Shown here piece after piece: positions 44,685 through 54,336 of a stretch of DNA of 64,000 nt. The notes beneath the pieces are model-generated. The model had not been told where the DNA came from. It searched no databases and saw only the letters and a program-made list of their open reading frames with translations. The stretch's first letter is position 1, and every line of letters starts with the position of its first letter. This DNA comes from Mactra quadrangularis (Eukaryota; Mollusca; Bivalvia; Venerida; Mactridae), in assembly GCA_025267735.1 (NCBI GenBank), contig CM046301.1:62267872-62331871 (forward strand), in the 5' to 3' direction. Position numbers and translations under genes: made by a program.

Positions 44685-47600
44685 CTAAAACAAACAAAAC
44701 AAAAACGTAAGATTAGAAAACTTATCTACAATTCAACATTCTATCGCACGCAGTTGACATAAAATACCGAATTAATGAATTTGTTGAGAGGATAATAAAT
44801 TGGTATTCTCAGGGTCACGTGACATCGTCACGTGATATTCAGACTGCAATCAAACTCTAAAATTATAGAATATTTCTAAATACAAAATAATAGTTCCACT
44901 TGTGTAAAAACTGAACTGGAATTCATACAAAACTTCACATATGTTGGTTTCTATATTTTTCATAATTGAAGTTATTTTACTCAAATATTTTACATTTCGT
45001 TTGAGCGTATCACTAATTTTAAATTGCACATCCTCGTTTAAATTATCATCTAATGAAACTCGAAAAAAAAATGAAATTGTCTTTGTCATAAAAAAACTGA
45101 CAGTTATTCTAGTTGAGATATAATTACAATCTGATTAAAACCCGATCTAAAACTTTCAACTCGCTAATTTAGATCTGGCCGTTTTCAATCGAGGGTCACG
45201 TTCAGGTGACCTTTTCTCATCATAATATTCATGACGAAATTGTTATGATTAGTAACTTAATTTGTTTACATCGTCTACGTCACGCAGTTTGAAATGAGCC
45301 ATCCAATCGCAGACTGTAGATAATACCGCTGTTAAATTAACTCGCAAACCTTAGTCTAAAAATAGAAATTACGAAATCAAAATGTTATTAATAGTGTTTC
45401 GTCTAGATGAAAGCTACGTTCATCTCGACGTGACCCTTCACGGAACCAGTAGAGATCCTGCACGACAGCGGTCTACTGGATATCTGTTTACGGAGATTGA
45501 ATGTATTATGAATACGTACCAGATACAAAGCAGAGAAGCAATGTGGCCATGGTGACCTCTCTATTCTTCTGACAACTTGGTACAAATAAATATAAGATAA
45601 TCAGCAGAAAAGCAACATTGATTCCAATGAATCCAATGGTCATAAAACCTTGAACACTGGCAGACCATTCTGAAATACAAGAAATTCCACTTTTGTTAGA
45701 TTTTTCACAAGCAGGGTCTATAGTCACGTGATCTACAACATCAGCTTATGACGTCAACAATAGTTTGTTGTTTCCCATAACAAACCAGTAGCGTGTTCAA
45801 TTACACTAAACGTTACAGAACGTTCCGTAACGATACATTCGGAACTCCTCGGCCATTCGCTGCGAATAATCTAATCTAATACACAAATATGCAATCGTTA
45901 AAGCGATGAGTGATGTTTTAAAATTTACGGACTATAACCGAAACATCACTCAATGGCTAAACGATCATATATTTGTTTACTTCAACACCGGTAGTTTCAA
46001 AATAGCGTCTAAATATGTCCGAGATTAATCGCGACGATTGGCCGAGGAGTTCCGAATGTATCGTTACGGAACGTTTTGTAACGTTCGAGGCAACTGAACG
46101 CAGGGCAGGTCGGTAGCGAAGTTAATTGCGCACCGGGATTTCGAATCTAGTGTCCCGAAGGTGGTACGGGTTCGAATCTCACGCGGGGAGGTTAAACCCT
46201 TCCATAAAAATTTGCCAATATTGTCAATTTTCGTTCATTAATAAGGTAAATTGAGAAGTTTCCTGTCTTGTGGAAGGGTAGGTGCGTACTGATTATTGAC
46301 AAGGGTCAAGGAAAGCTAGGTTGTGTTGACACGGCGTTTAACCCTGTATAAATAAATAAATAAATTGTTTTCCGATTTCTCTTTTAAAAAATAATTGAGT
46401 GAGATCAAATAGCGCATAGAATAACCACTATTTTATTTCCCCGAAAAAAATTCATTTGATCCTCTAAGATTTGATCACTACCTTCGAATTCAGTGCACAA
46501 AAGAAAAGTGTGTTAAACTAGGTAATGCGCAAAAATAATTTGTGCAAATGATTTAAAGTCAACATTTTAACTCAGTAGCTTATTCGGGCATTTTTGGACA
46601 CAAAAATGTAATGGTTATTTTTCGCACTATTTGACTATTCGGGCACAAAAATGTAACAGTTATTTTTCGCACTATTTGACTATTCGGGCACAGAAATGTA
46701 ATGTTTTTTTTTCGCACTATTTGACTATTCGGGCACAGAAATGTTACAGTTATATTAGTTTTTACGCACAATTGGAATATTTCCTATGTTTGAGGCTTCT
46801 GTAAGAATTTGACGAAAATTACAAGTTTGTTTATATTCGGAAGACCACGTGACTATAAACCCTGTAGCGTGTTCAATTACCGCGAGTGTTACAGAACGTT
46901 ACATAACGATACATTCGGAACTCCTCGGCCATTCACTGCAACTAATCTCATCTAATACACAAATATATTATCGTAAAGGCAATGAGTGATGTTTCAAAAT
47001 TTACGGACTAAAAACGAAACATTACTCATTGCCTAAACGACCATATATTTGTTTAATTCAACACCGATAGTTTCAAAATTGCGTCTAATGTGTCAGAGAT
47101 TATTCGCAGCGAATAGCCGAGGAGTTCCGAATGTATCGTTACGGAACGTTTTGTAACGTTCGCGGTAACTGAACGCAGGCTGATAATGCATCTTAACTTT
47201 GTAAACATGCACTCTAGTATTGGTACGATTCGTATGTATATGTTATTGATTCCAACTCATTGTTTGATACTTATAGTTCTGGAAACTTTGAAATGGCAAC
47301 AAATGGCAACTTGGAACTTTCACCTTGGAATTGACGATGAAAGCCTGACAACTAGACAACTTACTTCACGGACATACTTCACGTTTTAACTTGGTTGAGA
47401 CATTTCTGGTTGCAAGGAGTAAGCGTGGTCTAATGATTTGGACATATAGGCTAATCATTGATAAGCCATCTCTGCATTGGTTCGAATAACAACCAAGCAC
47501 TTCCTTGTTGGTCATTATAACAAGAAACTTTATTCAACTAGCCGAGGGCTTACTTGGCTGAGGGGTGTTCACTCTCGACTTATGAATATTAATTGTAAAA

Positions 47601-48595
47601 ACTTGTACCCAAATAAGCTACAATAAATTTGTAAAAACTAAAAATGCTTCAGTATATAGTTTATCAACGTGAGGAATCAATGACGTATGTTTCATCATTC
47701 GGAACTGCTCGGCAATTCACTCAATGAATTGCCGTAATGTTCGGAATGGGATTTCCTTGCCTTTTTGTAATTTTCTAAATACATACACACGAGAATATTG
47801 AGACTCATAAGTCCATCAATAGAATTCAAACTATTAAACGTTAGATAAAACAGGCACTAAATCGCTTTCTTTCATGCTTTACGGTGATACGTCGCGTTAT
47901 TCGATGAAAATAAACGATGAAAATATAAATTTTATATTTTCATCGTAGTGAAAATAAAACCTTATATTTTCATCGTTCATGACGTCATATTAGAAGATAA
48001 ATGACGTCATCTTGGAGTAGAAATGACGTCACGTTATAATTTGTGTAAAATAGGCCTACATCAAATAAAACACAAAATTAAGCATGAAAGAAACAGAATA
48101 TTCGTCAACTTTGGTGTAAGATCCTTTTTATTTCTACTCGTGAACTCAGAAAATGACATTTTCACTCGTGGCTATGCCACTCGTGAAAATATGTTTTCTG
48201 AGCTCACTCGGTGAAATAAAAATCGATCTTGCACCAAAGTTGACAAATATCCTCTATTTCTTCTGATACCACAGTGTATACTCTGTGTCAAGAACGACAA
48301 ATGTATACACACATAATTATGTCCTAAAGTCTTGACAAAATGAATATATAAAAAATGTTAACAAACCTAAGCCCCATCCGTCTAATTGGAAACATTTCGG
48401 ACTTAGTTTGTCACTATTGCATATTCTCCATAATCCAATTTTATAAACCTGCTCCCCTTGATCACTTTTGATTGTAATTTTTGCCCAACCAGTGCAAGTA
48501 AATGCTATCCATACAAGTAAAGTAGTTAAAGCTAACACCATTAAAGCTAATTTAGCACCACTTCTAGCCTTGTTAAATCCTTCAACAACTCCCAT
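44452..48595 (-). CDS. Claudin-like four-pass membrane protein B, 3 exons, complete
   Basis: Exons 48367-48595, 45520-45669 and 44452-44684 encode 203 residues. Both introns are phase 1 (2.7 kb and 0.8 kb), as in gene A. The first loop shows W37, GLW 54-56, C59 and C68. Shared blocks with A include MGVV-GF, LLVWIA, TGW, IGLWR-C, LDGW, GINVAF, FVPSCQKN, GVIIFG and CFVLSIVAL. This identifies a tandem duplicate lying head to tail about 4.1 kb from gene A. The C-terminus (SRKDNTDPSGQNEVNFDA) is longer than in A. It is expected at the plasma membrane of epithelial or other contacting cells by family. The TATATTTTCATCG repeats, CRE-like sites and a 159-bp palindrome lie in intron 1; a 373-bp MITE occupies almost half of intron 2. 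Confidence 0.88.
45127..45499. mobile_element. MITE of the 6508 family, inverted copy, in gene B intron 2
   Basis: It begins CAATCTGATTAAAACCCGAT and ends CTGTTTACGGAGATTG, 373 bp, reversed relative to 26720-27116. It stops only 20 bp from the 5' splice site of claudin-like B exon 2. Confidence 0.8.
45520..45669 (-). CDS. Claudin-like B exon 2
   Basis: 150 nt, acceptor ATTTCAG|AA, donor TCTG|GTACGT. It reads E then WSASVQGFMTIGFIGINVAF, LLIILYLFVPSCQKNREVTM and ATLLLCFVS. It carries TM2 and the start of TM3. Confidence 0.9.
45789..46104. mobile_element. MITE with long inverted ends (TCGGAACTCCTCGGCC), copy 1
   Basis: The ends GCGTGTTCAATTAC and GCAACTGAACGCAG lead into inverted arms with CCGTAACGATACATTCGGAA and CTCCTCGGCCATTCGC. 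It is in intron 1 of claudin-like B, about 120 bp from exon 2. Confidence 0.8.
46106..46350 (+). mobile_element. tRNA-headed SINE, family A
   Basis: Head GGTCGGTAGCGAAGTTAATT and B box GGGTTCGAATCTC, then CCTGTCTTGTGGAAGGGTAG, GGAAAGCTAGGTTGTG and GACACGGCGTTTAACCC with an AAATAAATAAAT tail. It directly abuts the MITE ending at 46104. Confidence 0.78.
46581..46770. repeat. 45-bp tandem repeat, about 4 copies
   Basis: TATTCGGGCACAAAAATGTA starts units at 46581, 46636, 46681 and 46726. The first spacing is 55 bp because of a short insertion; the others are 45. Confidence 0.88.
46866..47179. mobile_element. MITE with long inverted ends (TCGGAACTCCTCGGCC), copy 2
   Basis: Near-identical plan to 45789-46104: GCGTGTTCAATTACCGCGA at the left and TCGCGGTAACTGAACGC at the right. 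The two copies lie 760 bp apart in direct orientation. Confidence 0.82.
47908..48032. promoter_or_regulatory. TATATTTTCATCG repeats and three CRE-like TGACGTCA/C sites
   Basis: TATATTTTCATCG occurs twice near 47930-47970. ATGACGTCAT is present at about 47979 and 48001, and ATGACGTCAC at about 48022, each in an AAATGACGTCA-like context about 22 bp apart. The octamer TGACGTCA is the CREB/ATF consensus. An enhancer role for claudin-like B (intron 1) is speculative; a decayed tandem repeat is equally possible. Confidence 0.4.
48095..48253. repeat. 159-bp near-perfect palindrome (foldback)
   Basis: The arms of about 78 bp pair almost throughout: GTCAACTTTGGTGTAAGATC and ATTTTCACTCGTGGC have inverted counterparts in the right arm. 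The loop is only TAT. The interior motif CACTCGTG occurs in both arms. It is in intron 1 of claudin-like B. Confidence 0.85.
48367..48595 (-). CDS. Claudin-like B exon 1
   Basis: Seventy-six codons plus one base, MGVVEGFNKARSGAKLAL to QLDGWGL, donor TTAG|GTTTGT (same donor hexamer as gene A). The first ATG of the frame is 48593-48595; the preceding codons are TTG AAC, so this Met is the start. Confidence 0.88.
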
Positions 48596-51460
48596 GTTCA
48601 AATATACTTAAATTGCAGAAAAATACTGAATAAATTAAGATTTTAAATTTCACGAAAATTTAAAAAGAAAGCAACTGAAACTGGTTTAACCAGTCAAAAT
48701 GAATGTGAATACTGCTGAGTCGATTTTTAATTATCAATTTTTGTCAGTTGTAACAGAAAAAGGATGTCCTGTTCAGGGCGGATTCTGGTTTGAAAACCAC
48801 TATACGAAGATATATTTCATGAAGTCATTAAAATTTGATATTGCATTCACATCATTTTGCGTTCAAAATTTAAGTTCGACGAAGTGCCAATTTCTTAAAA
48901 AGGTGGGCCTTTTTAAGAGAGCACACTTTTTTTGTTAACAATTAGCATGCATAACTCGTTTTAGTGTTAAACAATGTAATAAGAAGAAACTCAGAAGTTT
49001 TTTTTTTACTATTACCAGACTTTATAATAAACAGATTGTGTTTACTATAGTTTAGTTATTAAACACAAAAAGCCTACTTTCATTGTCGATCTGCATGTAT
49101 TTTCAATACAATAAAATTATATTTCCATCGTAATTTTTTCCATCGATTAACATCGCATTTCAATATAAAACATGGAATACATTCTATAACCGTTAGTTAG
49201 CAATAAGGGTCCCACATATTACCAAACACTTCTACATGAGTACATTTATATGTCCGAGGTGAGTCTAAGCTGTGTGTGAGTGACAGAGTGAGTGCGTGAC
49301 TGGGTGAAAGGGGATGTTTGTGTGAGAGCACATTTGTTGTCACGTGATTGAGTACTTTCTATACTTAGATTTATGTGTGCCTAGATACATCATATGTTTG
49401 CTTTACGAAACAAAGATGCGTTCAGTTCTGTTCTGTTCTGTATAAGCCGCACATTTATTTACAAGAGCGTATCGTCATGATCAGCATTTTACAATTTTAG
49501 TTGCACCGACTCATCCGTATTGTCAGTACTTTGATTTAATCACTTTACGCTAATGCTATTTCTATATGTTTAATACAAAATAAATAGTAGTACACTTCAC
49601 TGGATTTAATTATATGTAAAATGATCGAAGAAGCCTTTTCTGGCCTATTTTGCTCAAGCATGTAAATCTTCTTACGCCTTTTCTGCTACAACGCGTATAT
49701 GAATAAAATATGAAGTAATGTGCAGATTCTACATGCTAAGCCCTAACTATCGGTGCCAATTTTATCCCCCAAAAAGATGCGCGTAGCTGATAAAAAGAAA
49801 ATAATTCCACTGGTGAGTGGTGACAATCAAAATTATACATCGCGCAATTGTCGCCCGATTTAGTCTTTGCACCTGATTTAGCAGGTTATCTGGTGTGTAT
49901 ACCCTTAAAATGGTTCACTTCCGAGAGACGTGTTATAAACAAAAAGGTAACGGTAGCCTGATTATGTTTCTTTCACATGATGAAAGTAATGCCATATTTT
50001 CATAACTAAATACATTTTTAACTTGTGGCTTCTTACTGTATTAATATCAGACGGTAAATGTGGAACTCACTTTCATACAGACAGTATGTTGTCAAACAAC
50101 TTTTGGTCAGACACTTAGGTGGTCAATGATTTTCGCAGCCGTAGTTTCACTCTTGGTAGTTAAGGTGGGTCGGTACATGTACCTTACTCGGAGAAAAAAA
50201 ATTATGTTCACCGATTATGATAAAGTTGGAATGCAGATACCTTCATGCTTTTTGTTTGTTTTTCTGGTATATTTAGCGACGTTTTTTTTTTTCACGACGT
50301 CATGGACGTCACAATGGTTCGCGCTATAAACATGCATGCAAGTGCATTAAACCCACATATTTAAAATATTAAATGTTCACACATTTACTGGTTTTCCCCA
50401 GGGGAAAAAAGGCCTAGGCAATTCCCCCCCCCCCCAGGGCAAAATTCATAAAAATCTTGATCCATACTACATCATGGGTGAAGCAAAGCAGTGATTGGTT
50501 AATTTATCTTGAGGAAATAACACACTAATTAGACAAAAACAATTATCACCCTTCTCCTAACTTATGGAACGAGATACAAAAAAGTTATCACCTCTTTAAT
50601 GTTTTGGCAACATGTTAGAAAATATATCGACCATGTCACCTCCAAGTTTCCGTAGTTGGCACATATCAGGTTAACCTGTACTATTTAAAATCACTAGGTA
50701 AATGAGCCATAAACTATGTATAAATATTATCTCTATGGATGCCAGCTTCATAGGTAAGTTTTGTTTAATGGTATTTATTGACACCAGTCCTCATAAATCA
50801 TAAATAAAACTAGGCGATTTCCTTTATATAAGCAAACAAGGAGTTGGAAACCAATGGCAATCACATTAACGCACTCTTCAAAGTTTTTATTAAAATTTAA
50901 GTACTTTTCAAACCTATTCACCAGTATACCAGCCTATTTGCTCAAAATATTTTCACCCAACACTTAGGTCGGCAAATTGAAAGCTTTTTCATCTATAAAG
51001 CGCATTGTAAATATCCACTCTATTTTCAGAAGACCGATAATACAAAATGCTAATCACATTCAAACTATAAATAATATTATATGCTTTTCATAATGTCCTA
51101 GCTAATCTCTGTAGAGTATTCTGAATTCTAAATATTTGTAGACGCAGGATCAATACGTTTTATTGAAAATACAATGGTGCAAATTATTTACAATGTACGC
51201 AGAGAAATTAAGATTTTTTTTACAAATGAACATTCTTTTTTTCATTAAAATATATTATTAATTACCCTGGTTGAACGAATGAGTATTGATGAAACGATCT
51301 TCAATGACGCAAGTTATTATGTACTTTAGAGTAGAAAGGCGAGGCGTTGCTGGGTAAACAAGCGGGTGGAATTCCATTCGTAGTTTATTTTATACAAATG
51401 TATTTTAAATTAAACAATCGATGACACAGGTTAAACTTTCATACAAATATATCAGTCTCA
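48596..51460. other. 5' flank of claudin-like B and intergenic, no gene recognised
   Basis: AT-rich. The ORFs at 48699 and 50060 have no family features; the latter is hydrophobic but lacks any exon context. A C-run sits at about 50428. Promoter elements were not identified. Confidence 0.55.
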
Positions 51461-51930
51461 GAGGTGCGTTCAACAATGCTAGCGCTCGAGCGAGCGCCTG
51501 CTTCGCGAATTGTTAGGCTATTGAACGATTGCAAGCGCTCGCTGTAAGATCCAAAATGGCGCACATTCGTGAATATAGCGGGTGGGGGACAATTATTTCT
51601 GCTGATACATGGGATCTTTCATATTTATTATCATATATGAATCATTATGATAAAATTTACTTTAATAAATTTACTGTACCAAATAAATTCTATTTTATGC
51701 ATTGCATGGATATGTTAGGTGGAACAAGTAATCCACACGTTTGCGCGCCACTTTTCAGGGATAATTCTTTGAAATAAAAATTAAAATTTTTCCAGCCGCC
51801 ATCTTTGATATCTAAGCGAAACATCTCTCGAGCTGAATCGCGAGCGCTCGGGAGCACTCGCACGGACGCCCGCGTTCAGAACGAGAGCGCTCGTTGTAGC
51901 ATCGAGCGCTCGCATAGTTGAGCGCACCTC
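51461..51930. mobile_element. MITE, 470 bp, GAGGTGCGTTCAAC ends and GAGCGCTCG clusters
   Basis: GAGGTGCGTTCAAC at the left and GTTGAGCGCACCTC at the right are inverted with one mismatch. Several GCGCTCG/CGAGCGC motifs crowd each end. An 82-codon ORF between them is not recognisable. Confidence 0.8.
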
Positions 51931-52437
51931 AGGTTGAAAGTAGATCGAATGCATTTTAAATTAAAGATTTAACTGGAGTCATAGGCGGAATTGAGTTGTC
52001 CCAACTTTGAGTTGAGTATTGCACGTGTTGAGTTGTCTTCGGGTTGAGTTCTCCCATACCCGTAAAGTTTGCTAACAGAAGTTACACAGTGTCTAACAAT
52101 ATCGTTATGAACGGCCTTTCGTATAAAACGTTTCGTACATCAACATGGGATTTTATTACCCAAATAGAAGCAAGTCCGAGCATTTTAATTATGGTTTTAC
52201 AGATATGTAGTGCATTTACGGCTTTCTCAGGCCGAGTTTGGATGTAAGATCGAGCATTTCAACCCTTGGGTATTGATAAGCGTTTTGTGGCGTTCTCACA
52301 AGTTGAATGCATTTACTCTGAGGCGTGATTTGTCTGAGTGGAAGTTCCCTCACGAATTCATGGTAGAGCTCTCCAGCCCTGAGTAGTATCCTTTCTTACC
52401 AAGTATCACGCGGACGTGCGATAAATGCCGAGAGTTA

Positions 52438-52930
52438 TGCCCTGGTCACACTTTCACGGAAAGGACCACGGAAGAGCTACGGAGTCGCTCCGTGGATATC
52501 CGTACTGATCCGCAGCTCTCCGTAACGGAACCGTAGTCAACCGTAGTAGTCCGTGGGTATTCGTAGCTATCCGTATTGATCCTTGACAATTTTTGTGCAT
52601 GCACAAAAATTTGTCACGGAAAAATCAACCGTAGCGTATCCGTACTAGTCCGTATTACACCGTACTGTTCCGTTCTGGTCCGTAGCAAAACCGTATTAAT
52701 TCGTAGCTCTCCGTAGACCCTCACTTGTCACAGATTGCTACGATTTGACACGGAGAGCTACGTATCAGCTACGTATTAGTACGGTTCTACTACGGATAAG
52801 CTACGGATTTGACACGGAATGCTACGGAGATCCACGGTTTTCCTACGATGAACTACGGAGAGACACGGATTTGCACGGTCTACTACGGAGAGATACGTTT
52901 CAGTGCGAAGTGGTACGGTTCGGTACGGTT
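52438..52930. repeat. Left subterminal array of CCGTA/TACGG cores
   Basis: Dozens of ACGG or CCGT cores spaced about 8-20 bp apart. Polarity changes along the array: ACGG in the first 45 bp, mainly CCGTA from about 52487 to 52720, then TACGG from about 52735 to 52930. A perfect 24-bp palindrome centred on GTGCATGCAC lies at 52588-52611. Such arrays in DNA transposons usually bind the transposase or its partner; that role is inferred. Confidence 0.8.
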
Positions 52931-53040
52931 TACGAATAAATTCAGAATGGAAAATGTTTAAATATGCGTAGGCCTATTATTAATGTTTTCTATATGACCC
53001 TACCTATTTGCGAACAGAGTTATTATTTTCACAATCTGAC

Positions 53041-53869
53041 ATGGACCATCAACAAATCGTATCCGCAATTAAGTGGCTGCAATTGGATATAGACATTGCA
53101 GAAAATGTGGAAGCATTACTTGTGCTTCTAGAAGACATACGTAGAGGTATATTATATCATTTAGCTATATATAGATATCCTAATAGCTTTAGTGCAGTTA
53201 TTAATGTCGTAATGTTATTTGAATTAATGCTGATTACTGTTGTTCGAAGCTGAATAAAACGATGTTATTTTGTAATTATTGTCACCATCTATATACAAAA
53301 CGGTGTGAATAATTTAGTAACATATGAAACAATACTTGGTCTAGTTCTTAATTCATATACAACGACTTTTGTTTAATATGTGATAATCACATAAATGATT
53401 GCTTTAGTCATTATGTACTCAAATAGGTAAAAGAATACCTAAGAGATGGTGGACAAGGGAATGGTTGCTGCGCAGACCTCTTTATGGCCAGTATGAAGCT
53501 CTTATGGCAGAGCTTTGTGATGAGGATCCAGCATCATACAGGAACTTTCTAAGAATCAGTCCGGATATGTTTAATGAACTTCTTCATGTTCTGGGACCAA
53601 GGATTACGAAGAATGTCCACTGGTTGAGGAAAAATATCAATCCAGGATTGAAAATAGCAATTACCCTACGATACTTGGCAACAGGGGACAGTTACCGGAC
53701 GTTAATGTATGGTTTTCGCGTTGCACACAATACTATTAGTGGAATTGTACGAGACGTGTGCGAGGCAATAGTGTCGGCATATGCTTTTCACCTCTCTTTC
53801 CACCGTCACTTTCAGCGGCAGTATTTGTGGCTTCATTTGGGGACTCTTTCTCCGCAGGGGGTATACTAG
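53041..53869 (+). pseudogene. Truncated Harbinger transposase (HARBI1-like), two exons
   Basis: Exon 1 (53041-53146) starts MDHQQIVSAIKWLQLDIDIA and ends at AGAG|GTATAT. Exon 2 starts at 53427 (AAATAG|GT) in matching phase 1 and reads KRIPKRWWTREWLLRRP, then segments around YRNFLRISPDMFNELLHVL, LKIAITLRYLATGDSY and GFRVAHNTISGIVRDVCEAI. This is the N-terminal helix-turn-helix half typical of Harbinger/HARBI1 transposases. Similarity stops near 53775 and an unrelated tail ends at a stop at 53867-53869. The DDE nuclease domain that normally follows is missing, so no active enzyme is expected from this copy. Confidence 0.85.
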
Positions 53870-53903
53870 TAGCTCGCCGTGACTCTTTCTTCTTTGGTGG
53901 CAT
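53736..53903 (-). pseudogene. Opposing 55-codon ORF, possible start of the second Harbinger gene
   Basis: The minus strand from 53903 reads MPPKKKESRRATSIPP, then a hydrophilic Lys/Glu/Ser-rich stretch, ending at a stop near 53736 just beyond the point where transposase similarity ends. Full Harbinger elements usually carry a second gene for a Myb/SANT or MADF DNA-binding protein, often with a basic low-complexity start. That this is its 5' remnant is inference from position and composition; no folded domain is visible. Confidence 0.45.
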
Positions 53904-53954
53904 TTTGAAAGTGATAAATCAAGAGGCAGTGCGAGGAATTTCTATTGATAAGTG

Positions 53955-54296
53955 ACGCTCCGCAGTGGACCGTTCTTCTCCGTAGCAGACCGTTCTTCTC
54001 CGTAGTCGACCGTACCAGTTCGTGCCTATGCCGTCGCGAACCGTAGCAAAACCGTTCTGATCCGTATCATTCCGTGTCGAACCGTAGCGATCCGTAAATC
54101 TTCCGTAGTTCTTCCGGGAAGTTTACCTGCATTTTTACAGGACTTCCGTCAGACTCCGTACTTACATCGTAGCGCAACCGTATTGGAACCGTAGCGGTCT
54201 ACGGAATAGGGCTTTTCCGTAGCGATCCGTGGCGATCAGTCCGTAGGTCTTCCGTAGCTCTTCCGTGGTCCTTTCCGTAAAAGTGTGACCAGGGCA
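53955..54296. repeat. Right subterminal array of CCGTA cores
   Basis: About 25 CCGT cores, nearly all on the plus strand (CCGTAGC, CCGTTCT, CCGTATC variants), run up to the right TIR of the Harbinger element. Read inward from the right end they are TACGG, the same polarity as the innermost part of the left array. Confidence 0.8.
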
Positions 54297-54336
54297 TTAC
54301 TAGTACATGTAGTAAGAAAATACTACATTGTACTTA

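Larger units (their letters stand above)
52438..54296 (+). mobile_element. PIF/Harbinger-type DNA transposon, internally deleted, TTA target duplication
   Basis: Both ends carry the same terminal inverted repeat (TIR): left TGCCCTGGTCACACTTTC, right ending GTGTGACCAGGGCA. The 45 or so outer bases match when inverted. The trinucleotide TTA directly flanks both ends (52435-52437 and 54297-54299), the 3-bp TWA duplication typical of PIF/Harbinger. Inside are a truncated spliced transposase (53041-53869), an opposing MPPKKK ORF (53736-53903), and two subterminal zones packed with CCGTA/TACGG cores. At 1859 bp it is shorter than an autonomous element, and the DDE catalytic part is absent. Confidence 0.9.

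Noticed and set aside
50060..50329. 89-codon hydrophobic ORF as a small membrane protein
   Set aside because: No family similarity, no splice context, and the hydrophobicity comes from T-rich sequence.
51529..51777. 82-codon ORF inside the GAGGTGCGTTCAAC element as a transposase
   Set aside because: Too short, no DDE-type motifs, and no similarity that I can name.
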